Origin: Verrucomicrobiota bacterium
GTDB taxonomy: Bacteria; Verrucomicrobiota; Verrucomicrobiia; Limisphaerales; Fontisphaeraceae
NCBI GenBank assembly: GCA_037139415.1
Contig: JBAXGN010000014.1
Coordinates: 1-63,430, forward strand
DNA: 63,430 nt
Reading direction: 5' to 3'
Shown in pieces: positions 1 to 8,942 of this stretch. The notes beneath the pieces are model-generated. The model saw only the letters and a list, made by a program, of their open reading frames with translations, was not told where the DNA came from and did not search any database. A program made the translations under genes and the position numbers. Each line of letters begins with the position of its first letter. Position 1 is the first letter of the stretch.

Positions 1-53
1 ACCCGCCAATCCCCAATGGTATCAAATTATTCGGCGCAGATGCGGTGTTCTGA
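1..53 (+). CDS. Possible 3' end of a plus-strand gene cut by the window edge
   Basis: The first 50 bases stay open in one plus-strand frame and end at a TGA, reading PPIPNGIKLFGADAVF. It would converge on the lipoate ligase-family gene 2 bases away. Only 16 codons are visible, so this may be chance. Confidence 0.2.
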   Translation, partial: PPIPNGIKLFGADAVF

Positions 54-55
54 GG

Positions 56-772
56 TTAAAATTTTTCATTCCATTCCGGTTGGGAATATTTTTCCCGCGC
101 CAACTGGTCAATGCGTTGGCGGGGGAGTTCGGCAAGTGGCTCGGATGCTCCCCAAGCCTGGCATAAAGCAGCTTTGACCTGCGCCGCGTCCAAGGGCAGG
201 TTCACCACAAAGTCGGCATGTCCCCGGTTCAAGCGATAGGCGGGCTGCTGGCTGGGTGGAGGTAAAAAACGGTGGATGGCGGTCAGGTCGAAGTTCAACA
301 GGAAGGTGCCGTGAAACAGCAGACTGTTGCGGAAACGCCGTTGCGCGTTACCGGAGAATTTATGGTCGCCCAGGGTGAGGTCGGTGTGGCCCTGCACATG
401 TACGGGTTGACCCAACACTGTGGCGAGCGCCGCGGCCTGACGCTCCATGATAAACCGGTTGGCGCTGGCAATGCTGGCCAGCGATCCGGCGGGGGTGACC
501 TTTAAAATCAAGGTGTAGTTGAGACAGCCGGGACCCTGCAATACCGTGCCGCCGCCGCTGGGCCGGCGATACACCGGCACACCCGCTGCCGCACAGGCGG
601 CCAGATTGGCTTCCCGGGCCTGTTTGTTGGCATAACCGACCACCACAAACCATTCCCGCGCTTCCCAAAAGCGCAACACCTCGGGCCCGCCCTGCTCGCA
701 GGATTCAGCCAGGGCTTCGTCGCACGCGAGATTTTCCGCCGGCGTGGGCAACGTTTGGTCCAGATAGTTCAC
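56..772 (-). CDS. Lipoate-protein ligase family protein (LplA/LipM/LipB fold)
   Basis: A 238-residue cytoplasmic protein of the BPL/LplA/LipB family, which attaches or transfers lipoyl or octanoyl groups to carrier-domain lysines of 2-oxoacid dehydrogenases and GcvH. The signature is visible: RRPSGGGTVLQGPG (about residues 69-82), a following LNYTL strand, and the conserved lysine in GDHKFSGNAQRR (about 136-147) that contacts the acyl-adenylate. There is no C-terminal LplA accessory domain, so it is shorter than E. coli LplA and nearer to LipM-type octanoyltransferases or minimal ligases. Substrate and energetics cannot be told from sequence. It is followed on the same strand by unrelated membrane-protein genes. 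The family assignment is firm, the exact reaction is not. Confidence 0.85.
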   Translation of the reverse strand: MNYLDQTLPTPAENLACDEALAESCEQGGPEVLRFWEAREWFVVVGYANKQAREANLAACAAAGVPVYRRPSGGGTVLQGPGCLNYTLILKVTPAGSLASIASANRFIMERQAAALATVLGQPVHVQGHTDLTLGDHKFSGNAQRRFRNSLLFHGTFLLNFDLTAIHRFLPPPSQQPAYRLNRGHADFVVNLPLDAAQVKAALCQAWGASEPLAELPRQRIDQLAREKYSQPEWNEKF

Positions 773-831
773 GCGCTCATGGTAGCGGTAACCAGGGTTT
801 CGGGTCCATCCTGATTACGCAGGCAAAGGGA

Positions 832-2391
832 TTACTCCTCCCGCTCTTTGGGGAGGGTGGCGACGTATTTGGTCCAGAGGTCCAGTTCCACATACATCTC
901 CAGGAACACCGTGGGACGCAGCTCGTAATGGCCCACCATGAGATATTTCTTATTGGATTTCTCGTCCAAATAGGCCTGGAAACGGGAGTTGACGATGATC
1001 ACGGGCGCGTAGGGATCGGCCGGCAGCGCGTCCCACCAGCCCACTTGCGAAAAATGGCGCAAATACCACGGCAACGGCCAATAGCTTTCATTGGAAATGA
1101 CCTTGATCAACATCCGGTTGCCTTGCGGGTGTACTTTGGCGATGCCCGCCACTTTTTCCACCAACCGATAAATATCCGGCACGGTTTGCGCATAGACATA
1201 GGGATTACGCCAAGTGGCGGCGAATTGGAAGTTGGCACAGCACGCCTGCCAGCCCAAGTGCGTGCCACCACCGAGCAACAGCAGACTCAGCAACAGCTTG
1301 AGCCGGAAACCGCGCGTCCAAGTGAATAGGGCCACTACGCCCAGACCCGCCACGAGGATCATCGGTTGCAGGAAGCCCAGCAGGCACCAAGGCGTCTTGT
1401 AGCTGATCACGCTGTAGATGGCAGCGAGGAACCAGGTGTAAAACACGAGGCTCCGGGCCAGAAAGGTGTGGACGCCCGGCAGGGAAGTCCGCAAAAACGG
1501 TACGACTGACCCGACCAGCGCCAGTACCAGAATCAGCCCTTCCGACCACCGCGGGCCCTTGGGGGCCTGAAACCAGAACAGATGTTCAAAGTAAAAGTAC
1601 CAGGGATGGATATGAGGAGAATGGCCGCCCGCGCGCTTCAGCCACGGCAGGTACGTGCGCAAGGCATCCACCGGCCCGCGCGCGTTCGTGCCGAAGGAGG
1701 AGAAGAATAATTCCGCCACGACCAGCGCGGCCAAGGCGGCGACCAGCAGGTGTCGGCCCGAAACCCATCCGGCGGGCGGCCGCAACGGCTGCCCCTCGCG
1801 GCAGCGGGCCACCAGCCGGGCGGCGAACAACGCGGCGAGGGCGGCGGCGACGTTCAACACGAACGTCTCCTTGGTGGCGTACATCAACCCCAACGCGGCA
1901 CCGCCCAGAATAGCCCATCCCAACCGTGAGGATTGTGAGTAACGCCAGATCGCCGCGAGCAACAACAGGGTGAAAAACACGAACAACATCTCGTGGATGA
2001 AGTAGCGGCTGTAAAACACCATGGCCGGGGAAATGGCCGTGAGCACACCGGCGCTAAGGATTACGCCCCAGCCAAGGCCATCCCGCAAGAGGGGCAACAA
2101 CAGAATCAACGCCACACCGAAAAATACCGGGGTCAGGCGCAACGTCGCATCCTTCATTTGCGCGGCATCTTGGGCCGGACCGAGCCAGAGGAAAGGCAGC
2201 GAGAAGTAATACAGGGCGGGACCATGGTATTCATCTGGATCGTACGCGTACTGGCCTTTTTCCCAAAGCGTCTGGAGTTTGAACGCGTTGATGGCCTCGT
2301 CGTTGTGCAGGGGACGCTGGTCAAGCCGGGGCAGGCGAAACGCCAGCGCTCCCAACGCGATCAACAACAGCAGCAAAAGCCGGCGGTTCAT
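832..2391 (-). CDS. Agl23-like (TIGR03663-type) polytopic GT-C membrane protein
   Basis: A 519-residue integral membrane protein with about ten hydrophobic segments and a C-terminal soluble part of about 130 residues. The N terminus (leader helix, then RPLHNDEAINAFK) carries the acidic DE motif in the first extracytoplasmic loop that is typical of GT-C glycosyltransferases using lipid-linked sugars. The overall pattern, including YDPDEYHGPALYY and SRYFIHEMLFVF, matches the TIGR03663 family, named for archaeal Agl23. Function in bacteria is not established; a role in transferring sugar onto a lipid or protein is an inference. It ends 22 bases from the CsgG-family gene upstream, so the two are probably co-transcribed. 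The lipoate ligase-family gene follows after about 60 bases. Confidence 0.75.
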   Translation of the reverse strand: MNRRLLLLLLIALGALAFRLPRLDQRPLHNDEAINAFKLQTLWEKGQYAYDPDEYHGPALYYFSLPFLWLGPAQDAAQMKDATLRLTPVFFGVALILLLPLLRDGLGWGVILSAGVLTAISPAMVFYSRYFIHEMLFVFFTLLLLAAIWRYSQSSRLGWAILGGAALGLMYATKETFVLNVAAALAALFAARLVARCREGQPLRPPAGWVSGRHLLVAALAALVVAELFFSSFGTNARGPVDALRTYLPWLKRAGGHSPHIHPWYFYFEHLFWFQAPKGPRWSEGLILVLALVGSVVPFLRTSLPGVHTFLARSLVFYTWFLAAIYSVISYKTPWCLLGFLQPMILVAGLGVVALFTWTRGFRLKLLLSLLLLGGGTHLGWQACCANFQFAATWRNPYVYAQTVPDIYRLVEKVAGIAKVHPQGNRMLIKVISNESYWPLPWYLRHFSQVGWWDALPADPYAPVIIVNSRFQAYLDEKSNKKYLMVGHYELRPTVFLEMYVELDLWTKYVATLPKEREE

Positions 2392-2413
2392 GCCAATGGA
2401 GCAGCGCCAGGCA

Positions 2414-3376
2414 TCATTTCATCAATTCGAGCAATTGCCCACGCACGGCGGTGCCTTCCACTAATTTTGCCGTGGCGGACAACTTGCCCACTTTCTCCAC
2501 TCGAATCCGTCCGGTCTGGTTGCCGGTAATGGTGTCAATGACATTGCCGGTGGCGGGATCCGTGACGAAGCGCGGTTTCTCACGCACAAGGAATTGATCA
2601 CCCGGTTTCAGGCTCACATTCTCGCCGCCATTGACAATCACCGCGCCTTGATCAGACTCGGCCACCAAGGGATGCCAATAGTCCACGGGCAGCACCTTGA
2701 ACAGCTCCTCAATCGCCTCGGTCATCGCCCGTTCCGTGGCCTTGCCCAACGGGGTGCGCATGAACGCTTCCCCGCCAAACTTGATGTTTTTATATTGCCC
2801 CGCCGCCCCGGCGCTACCGGAAGCGGAGTGCCCTTGCCCTTTGGCCGAGCCGATGATTTCACCGGTTTCCACGTCGTAAATGCGCATGTGCAGCCCCACC
2901 TGGGACCGGCTGCCACCCCCAAAGATTTTGTACGAGGAAACACCGACTCCGCCCGACAGACCTTCACCCCCGGAAAAATCCGTGATCGCCCCGCGAATCA
3001 GATATTTGGCGTTTTTCAAGCGACCACCGGCCACGCGGCCCTCCTGCCGGGAGACCCCCTGTTTCTGCAACGCCAGCTCGCCCAGAATGTCACGGATGTT
3101 TTGGCGTTCCAACACCACCACTTTTTTCGTATCCATCAGGCGGGTGACCAGCATGTCCGCCATGCTGCTGCCCAGGTTCCATTGGGAGTTGCCGCCGCCT
3201 TGGTTTTCAAACTCCATCACGGCGACCACCGGAGGAACTTCGCAGCCTTTCTTGAACGGGATGGCACCGGGGGTTACTGGCCGGTTGTCACTGGTGGTAA
3301 AGCATCCGGAGAACGTAAAACAAACCATTCCGGCCACTGCGGCCAGGGAAAGCTGAAGCAAAGCATGTTTTTTCAT
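2414..3376 (-). CDS. CsgG/HfaB-family outer-membrane lipoprotein
   Basis: A 320-residue protein starting MKKHALLQLS, with a lipoprotein signal peptide and lipobox FSGC, so acylated and probably outer-membrane anchored. After the signal, PPVVAVMEFENQGG, the block MADMLVTRLMDTKKVVVLERQNI and the later YLIRGAITDFSGG match the CsgG/HfaB/curli-assembly fold. The last 90 residues, starting near VDYWHPLVAESDQGAVIVNGGE, form a small beta domain of the FlgT-C type seen in similar proteins. CsgG forms a secretion channel for curlin; HfaB anchors a holdfast. No curli subunits are nearby, so the partner is unknown. An in-frame ATG 36 bases upstream would spoil the signal peptide, so the later start is preferred. 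Confidence 0.8.
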   Translation of the reverse strand: MKKHALLQLSLAAVAGMVCFTFSGCFTTSDNRPVTPGAIPFKKGCEVPPVVAVMEFENQGGGNSQWNLGSSMADMLVTRLMDTKKVVVLERQNIRDILGELALQKQGVSRQEGRVAGGRLKNAKYLIRGAITDFSGGEGLSGGVGVSSYKIFGGGSRSQVGLHMRIYDVETGEIIGSAKGQGHSASGSAGAAGQYKNIKFGGEAFMRTPLGKATERAMTEAIEELFKVLPVDYWHPLVAESDQGAVIVNGGENVSLKPGDQFLVREKPRFVTDPATGNVIDTITGNQTGRIRVEKVGKLSATAKLVEGTAVRGQLLELMK

Positions 3377-3425
3377 GGGCTCAACCGTATCCCAATCCCC
3401 GGTGCCGGTCAAGCGGGCGCAACAC

Positions 3426-5147
3426 CTAATCCGTCACGGCGTGCCCGGTGTCCGCCATTTCCAGCTTGGGCCAGAAAGCGGCATAAACGGCGACCCCGAT
3501 GAAGCAAATCATGGGCATCAGGAACCCGACGCGCATCGAGTACGTGTCCGCCAGCCAGCCCATCCACAAGGGCATGATGGCTCCGCCGACAATCGCCATG
3601 ACGATCAGCGAAGAGGCCAGCTTGGTATGCTCGCCCAAACCCCGGATGCCCAGCGCAAAGATGGTCGGGAACATGATGGACATGAAGAAGAAACTCATGA
3701 AGAGGCCCGCGAGGGAAAGCCAACCCCACGGCATTATCACCAGCACCATGGCGGCGGCGCTCAGCACACAATAGACGGCCAGGGTGGAATGCGCCTTGCA
3801 GAAACGCAGCACGCCGCTGCCCGTAAACCGGCCCAGCAAAAACAGGCCGAACCCGCCAACCGAAAGCAGCAAGGTGGCCCCCTGCTCGGAAATGCGGAAC
3901 AAGGAGGCGTTCAGGTACGGGTTGCGGACAATCAGGCTGGCGGGATAAGTGTCTTCCAGCAGACGACGATTGAGGCGCGCCAAGGTTTCACCCTGGGGAT
4001 TCTGCGCGATGAGTTTTTTGGTTTCCTCCGCCAAGGTTACGCCCGCAAAGCGTTGGGCTTCATAGAGCGTGTTGGTTTGCAGTATCCGGTTGAACTCGGT
4101 TTCCAGGGCCGACACCTGTTTGCGCACCAACGTTTTCTGGTCGGCTTCCACCGCCACCGCCAGCGCTTGGGTATTGGTCGCAAATTTACCCCACAAGAAT
4201 TGGGAAACCGGCTGGGTCTTGGCATCCGCATCCTGCCTTAGCCGGGCATATAACCCTTTGGCGTCCTTGATGTCTTCCGGCGCGAACATCGCCGCCGAAT
4301 AGGTCATTTTGGCGGGCATTTTGGCGGCGGCCACCTGACTGAGGGTGGGGGTGTCACTGACGACGTAATTGATGAAAAAGCTAAAAATACCCGTCTGCGC
4401 CGCAACGTACAGGAATTGGGCCACCACCGCCATGGTGAAATGCCAGCGCTTGAAGAGCGGCTTGCCGGAGGTGGCGCCACCGCCATTGCCGCCTTCCGCT
4501 TTCGCTTCGTCTTCCGCCTGCAAATCCGGCACATTGGAAAATGCGAAAATCACAATCAGAATCGTAACGATGATGCCCACCATGAGGTAGGGCTTGTAGA
4601 GATTCTCGTTGCTGCGATTCACTTCGCCCGAGCCCGAGAACAGGAAAAAGCCGCCGATGATGGGACCGATAATCCAGCCGATGCCGTTACAGCTTTGCGC
4701 CAGGTTGATGCGCGTGGCGCCGGCTTCGGGCGGGCCAAGTACGGTCGTGTACGGATTCGCGATTGTTTCCAGGCAGGTCAGCCCCGTCGCCAAGATAAAC
4801 AAGCCGGTCAGAAATGCCCAATAGGTGCCAATATGAACCGCCGGGATGAACCAAAAGGCCCCGGTGGCGATCAGCACCAGGCCGATCATGATGCCGCCCT
4901 TGTAGCCGAAGCGCCGGGCCAGCAGGCCGGAGGGGATGGCCATCAGAAAATAACCCATGTAATTCGCCATCTGCACCAGTGCCGATTGCGTCTTGCTGAC
5001 GCTGAGCGAATTTTGAAAATGTTTATTCAACGTGTCGATCAGTCCGTTGCAAAATCCCCACAGGAGAAACAACGTGCAGATAAGCATGAATGTAACGGCG
5101 TGATTCCTCCCATCCGCCGTGCGGAACAGATTTGATACTTGCTTCAT
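3426..5147 (-). CDS. FucP-type sugar:H+ symporter with large periplasmic insertion
   Basis: A 573-residue major facilitator of the L-fucose:H+ symporter family. FLLWGFCNGLIDTLNKHFQ in TM1, the TM2-3 loop with RRFGYKGGI, and TCLETIANPY in TM4 are typical. The family norm is about 440 residues. The extra length is a hydrophilic, charged, partly helical insertion at about residues 265-410 between TM7 (FLYVAAQTGIFSFFINYV) and TM8 (ATLLLSVGGFGLFLLGRFTGSG), on the periplasmic side by FucP topology. It likely imports fucose or a related hexose. A GH95 alpha-fucosidase lies about 40 kb away in the same window, which fits fucose use. Substrate is inferred from family only. Confidence 0.85.
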   Translation of the reverse strand: MKQVSNLFRTADGRNHAVTFMLICTLFLLWGFCNGLIDTLNKHFQNSLSVSKTQSALVQMANYMGYFLMAIPSGLLARRFGYKGGIMIGLVLIATGAFWFIPAVHIGTYWAFLTGLFILATGLTCLETIANPYTTVLGPPEAGATRINLAQSCNGIGWIIGPIIGGFFLFSGSGEVNRSNENLYKPYLMVGIIVTILIVIFAFSNVPDLQAEDEAKAEGGNGGGATSGKPLFKRWHFTMAVVAQFLYVAAQTGIFSFFINYVVSDTPTLSQVAAAKMPAKMTYSAAMFAPEDIKDAKGLYARLRQDADAKTQPVSQFLWGKFATNTQALAVAVEADQKTLVRKQVSALETEFNRILQTNTLYEAQRFAGVTLAEETKKLIAQNPQGETLARLNRRLLEDTYPASLIVRNPYLNASLFRISEQGATLLLSVGGFGLFLLGRFTGSGVLRFCKAHSTLAVYCVLSAAAMVLVIMPWGWLSLAGLFMSFFFMSIMFPTIFALGIRGLGEHTKLASSLIVMAIVGGAIMPLWMGWLADTYSMRVGFLMPMICFIGVAVYAAFWPKLEMADTGHAVTD

Positions 5148-5386
5148 AGTTTTCAGTGTTCTTAAACGTTATTTATGGCCAGCCAGATAAAAAGGCGCTT
5201 TCACACCTTTCCGCCCATACACACATTTACGGCTGACCGTGCTTTGGTAACGGAATCTCACCGGCAGGTCAAGCAATCCCTTCTGCCCGTGGCGCGAGTT
5301 ACTGGCTTCACCCCGTCAGCATGAGGTGGCGGCGCGCGAAAGGAAATGGCGAGAATTGACTTGTTCCTGTCAGTTTTTGACCTGCG

Positions 5387-7285
5387 CTACGGGCGATCCT
5401 CTTTGCCAGGTGGGATGGTCCGCTTGAGCAGCAGCCAGTCCTGCCCTTTCCGGCTGAGGGAACTGGTGTAGGCCTTTTTAATAACCAGTGTAAATTCAGG
5501 GTCGGCGAGCATTTGTTTGATCAAGGCGTCATGAAACTCCGGCGCCGCGCCGCCAATGACGAAATAACGCAAGCCGGTTATTTTAACGTCTTCCAGCGTT
5601 GCTTCTCTGGGGAAAAGGGTGACGTGCCGCCTCAGTTTGGGCGGATACCACAGTTGCATCAATGGCTCACCCCAGCCGGTGATGGCGCCGATGTTCTTTT
5701 CACTGCTTGGAATTTGCGCCACGACCGCTTCGCCGCAGTAATACCGTTGGGCGAACAGGTCATATTGGCGAATTTGGCTGAGTAGTGCGGCGGGGGCATG
5801 TATTTTATCCAGCAGCGCCAGGGTGTATTTCACCGGCCAGAGCGGATTGGTCGGGGTGAAGATGATCGCCCAGGCGGAAACGGTCACCAAGAGAAGTCCC
5901 CATCGGCGAACGGAACGGAATGAAATTTGCGCCAACCCCCATAAGGCAAAGGGCATAAAAAAAATGACAAAGCCGACCAGGGAACGGGCAATGCTTCGGG
6001 CGGATACTATCAGGGAGGAGAAAATGAACCCATACACGCCCGCCCAGATCAGCCAGTAAAGCCAGCGGGGGTTTTCCATGGACGTTTTCCAAGCCATTTT
6101 GGCGCCGAGGATCATGGCCAGGGAGTAGCACAAGCCCAGGCTGGCATTATCCACCAAAGGCAATTCGTGCGTATGCAGATTAAACAGCGGCGCATAATGA
6201 GTGATTCCGTGCTGGACCAGCCATTGGTCACTCAGGGTATTCCAACGGGAGGCCAAGGGTACCAATGGGGGTTGCAGCGCATGGTAAACCATCATCACGA
6301 AATTCCCGAGAAATTTACCCAAAGGCGTGCCCTGCCACACAATTTGAGCCGGCCCGGTCCAGGAACCATACGTTTCGTAATTCATCCAAAAGCTGTTCAA
6401 GGGTGACGTCGCCAGCGCGCCGAGCCCCACCAAGGGGGCATAACGCCAATTGACCACGCGCCAAGGCCGGGAGGGGCTGAACAGAAACCATAAAACCCAA
6501 GGCAAACCAAAAACGCAATACTGGGGTTTCGTCCCGGCAGCGACGGTGAAGGCAATCAGAGAAAACCAGGGATTGAGGGGACTTTGCTTTTCCTCGAACA
6601 CCACGATGAAGTAGCCGGCGGCAATCAACAGCACGCTGGAATACATATCATTCATGCCGCGCGGGGCCTGCAACACGAATTCCATCGGCAAGGCGGCAAT
6701 CAGCGCCAGCCATCTCGCTTTTTCGGCATCATTGGTCCAAGTTCGCACCCAGGCGCCCATGATCAGATAGAACACCACCCAGGCGATCACATTGGTGACT
6801 TCAGAGTAGTTGCCATTATCAATCGTTAATAATGGCAGGGCGGCCAACCCCCAGTTGTACGGCATGGTGTTGAGCCGCTCGTCCGTGACGGGTACGTGCG
6901 TTATGTGGCCTTCTTGCAGCCAGATGAACTGCCGGGGAATCCGGTAAGACACCGAGTCATGCACGGTGGCCGGGTAAATATGGGTCACGAGCAAAAACAA
7001 CAGCACAAAGAACAAGAACGGCTTGAAGAGGAGCTGGGCTTTGAGTGGCGCCAGTTCACTGGGGGAATATTGGCGGAGCTGCCATCTGGCCCACAACAGG
7101 ATGCCGACGGTCCATGGCACCGCCGTCCAAATATTATAAGGCAAAAGTACGGCCGCACTCCAGAGATAGGCGTTTAACAACAGGCCGGCAATCCACATCA
7201 GCCAAGCCTGGACGATTACCTGCGTGACGGGAACCTTAGACACGCCACCCCCTCTCAGCCAGCCTGGCAGGCAGCCGATTTTCAA
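5387..7285 (-). CDS. Polytopic membrane protein, GT-C (GT39/ArnT-like) glycosyltransferase candidate
   Basis: A 632-residue protein (618 if GTG at 7243 is used) with about 11-12 hydrophobic segments and a soluble C-terminal part from about residue 520. The first long loop has VHDSVSYRIPRQFIWLQEGH, which resembles the Asp motif of GT39-like GT-C enzymes that use polyprenyl-phosphate sugars. No closer family is recognised. The GTG start at 7243 has a purine-rich GAGGGGG stretch about 5 bases upstream, better than anything before the ATG at 7285, and would give an N terminus running straight into the first membrane helix. The gene stands alone between fucP and the methyltransferase gene. Function remains a guess. 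Confidence 0.6.
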   Translation of the reverse strand: MKIGCLPGWLRGGGVSKVPVTQVIVQAWLMWIAGLLLNAYLWSAAVLLPYNIWTAVPWTVGILLWARWQLRQYSPSELAPLKAQLLFKPFLFFVLLFLLVTHIYPATVHDSVSYRIPRQFIWLQEGHITHVPVTDERLNTMPYNWGLAALPLLTIDNGNYSEVTNVIAWVVFYLIMGAWVRTWTNDAEKARWLALIAALPMEFVLQAPRGMNDMYSSVLLIAAGYFIVVFEEKQSPLNPWFSLIAFTVAAGTKPQYCVFGLPWVLWFLFSPSRPWRVVNWRYAPLVGLGALATSPLNSFWMNYETYGSWTGPAQIVWQGTPLGKFLGNFVMMVYHALQPPLVPLASRWNTLSDQWLVQHGITHYAPLFNLHTHELPLVDNASLGLCYSLAMILGAKMAWKTSMENPRWLYWLIWAGVYGFIFSSLIVSARSIARSLVGFVIFFMPFALWGLAQISFRSVRRWGLLLVTVSAWAIIFTPTNPLWPVKYTLALLDKIHAPAALLSQIRQYDLFAQRYYCGEAVVAQIPSSEKNIGAITGWGEPLMQLWYPPKLRRHVTLFPREATLEDVKITGLRYFVIGGAAPEFHDALIKQMLADPEFTLVIKKAYTSSLSRKGQDWLLLKRTIPPGKEDRP

Positions 7286-7377
7286 GAGTGCCGTTGGTTG
7301 TGGTGAACGGGTTCTGTCTTATATCCGCAAACACTGGTTGCCTTTATACTGGCTCCGGTAAGCTTGGCAAGGCCTAT

Positions 7378-7391
7378 TGTGTGATCACACA
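7378..7391. promoter_or_regulatory. Perfect 14-bp palindrome, possible operator
   Basis: TGTGTGATCACACA is a perfect inverted repeat about 90 bases upstream of the GT-C-like gene and 40 bases past the end of the methyltransferase gene. Its core TGTGA/TCACA resembles half-sites of CRP/FNR regulators, but without the usual 6-base spacer. One site, no regulator nearby. Confidence 0.25.
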
Positions 7392-7431
7392 GAACTGGTT
7401 GCGTAGCGTATTCCGATGAGCCCCGGCCCCC

Positions 7432-8541
7432 TCATAGCTCATCCAGAAAACGTGAAGCGCGGATGGCATTCTCAACTTGAAGACAGGCGATGCCCCCGAT
7501 CATGGGATACACCAGCTTCAGACGCGGATTGAACCACTGGCCATGTGCCTTCACCAACGCCCCGTGGTCTTGGGGACAGCCAAGAAATTCGGCTGCCATC
7601 CGGCCGGAGTGAGCGGGCTCTTTTTGAATGATATAAATCGCCGGGCAGTTCATGTGCGAACCGAAGCGGCATAGCTCATGCTTCCGCAAATTAAGGCCGA
7701 GCGTTGCGATGGCCTGGGGAATATCGCGCACGTAATCTTGCAGGATGAGCCGGCGCTTTTGAATGCGATCTCCCAGCTCGTAATCGGGCTCGATCAGGAT
7801 CAAATACGAACCGGCCACCCGATACATTTCCCGCAATGCCTGGACCGTATTAAATGGCGATTGCTCCAGGCAATGAACCGTATAGACCACATCAAACGAG
7901 TTGTCCAGAAACGGCAGTTGGAAGATGTTGCCAAGCACGGACAGTTCGATCGGAAGCCCCTGCGAGCGAGCGTAGCGCTCGCCAACCTGCAGGCGGGACC
8001 ATGACAGATCCATCCCGACGAACCGGCCGGGCGGGGAATTCCCCGAGCGTTTCCACCCGCCTACTGCCGAAGTATATTCGCCCACCCCGAGTTCCAAATA
8101 CGAGGCGGCTTTCGGATCGAGGCGGAAAACATTTTCGGCGATAAGGCTGTCAAACCCGGCAAGGTATTTATCTGAGCCAATCTTCGCCGGCACGCCGTCA
8201 AGGCAGGCAACGATCTCGTGGGGTTGGGCGAGCGAAGCTTCCCGGCTTTTGATGTATTCCCCCGCCAGTTGATCATATTTTTCGAGGACTTGGCTGAGCG
8301 TGCGTTTGCGCTTTGGCAAAGCTGCGGCCAGGGCGGATAATCCCGCCGCCAGCGAGTGTGATAACCTTCTTAAAATTCGGCTCGGAATTTTGGTGAAGTA
8401 GTGGCGCGTTATCTTGGCCCGTGCGCGCACAATATCCGCCTCTTCCACGGACGGATGCGCACCGTTTTTGCCGGTATCGCCCCTCGTAGCGCCTTGCGGC
8501 GTACTGGGGGAAGACACTACCGCGTCTAGCTTATGCTTCAT
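7432..8541 (-). CDS. Class I SAM-dependent methyltransferase with degenerate Trm112-like tail
   Basis: A 369-residue cytoplasmic protein. About residues 1-145 are a charged helical extension of unknown role. The Rossmann methyltransferase domain follows, with motif I in YLELGVGEYTS (about 158-168), motif II acid in RFVGMDLSWSRL, and motif IV DNSFDVVYTVHCLEQ (Methyltransf_11 type). The last 50 residues, FLGCPQDHGALVK through LVYPMIGGIACLQVENA, look like a Trm112/UPF0434 zinc ribbon (usual pattern LACPxCxGxL...YPIxDGIPxLL) that has kept the fold signature but lost most cysteines. Substrate unknown; enzymes of this shape act on quinones, tetrapyrroles or polysaccharide intermediates. It is the most upstream gene of the minus-strand series at the left end. 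Confidence 0.7.
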   Translation of the reverse strand: MKHKLDAVVSSPSTPQGATRGDTGKNGAHPSVEEADIVRARAKITRHYFTKIPSRILRRLSHSLAAGLSALAAALPKRKRTLSQVLEKYDQLAGEYIKSREASLAQPHEIVACLDGVPAKIGSDKYLAGFDSLIAENVFRLDPKAASYLELGVGEYTSAVGGWKRSGNSPPGRFVGMDLSWSRLQVGERYARSQGLPIELSVLGNIFQLPFLDNSFDVVYTVHCLEQSPFNTVQALREMYRVAGSYLILIEPDYELGDRIQKRRLILQDYVRDIPQAIATLGLNLRKHELCRFGSHMNCPAIYIIQKEPAHSGRMAAEFLGCPQDHGALVKAHGQWFNPRLKLVYPMIGGIACLQVENAIRASRFLDEL

Positions 8542-8942
8542 GTGTCGCCTACCGTACTTCCTGGCCTGCCAATCGTCAAGCTGGCCGACAGACTGACGGG
8601 AACCCGATCAATAAAACGGGTCACCTTATTCACGTTATTAGTGTAACCGGAGATTGCCCGACTTTAAAACGAAAAACCGCTGGCTTCTTTTTGCGCGCCC
8701 CACCTCGCTGAAATATTTGCGGGCAAAAAATCCAAAGGGCGCGGCAAAGCCGCCATGAAAGTGATCGCCGAAGATCAGGTGCGCGTGTTGCTGGTTGATC
8801 CGCCCGTGGGCCTGTCCGACCTGGAGTTCACTGGAACTGATAGAATTTGCTTTTTGGCACTGCTCATGCTTTCAATTGTCGCGTTGCGGTAACTTTTGAA
8901 CTTTGCCAAAGAAATGTCAGATCAAATGAACTCGGAGATGCC
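8542..8942. other. Intergenic region between divergent genes, holding a gene remnant
   Basis: About 400 bases separate the divergently transcribed methyltransferase and beta-helix protein genes, so promoters for both should lie here, but I cannot place -35/-10 boxes with confidence. A GGAG about 6 bases before the ATG at 8943 supports that start. The middle contains a possible coding remnant (8668-8892). Confidence 0.5.
8668..8892 (+). pseudogene. Possible C-terminal remnant of an unrecognised gene
   Basis: An open plus-strand stretch with no good start reads like real protein in its middle: HLAEIFAGKKSKGRGKAA, then AMKVIAEDQVRVLLVDPP, then VGLSDLE, before becoming hydrophobic and stopping. 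Codon use in this part matches the surrounding G+C-rich genes, while the flanks do not look coding. I read it as the decayed end of a gene lost upstream. The family is not recognised, and chance is possible. Confidence 0.25.
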
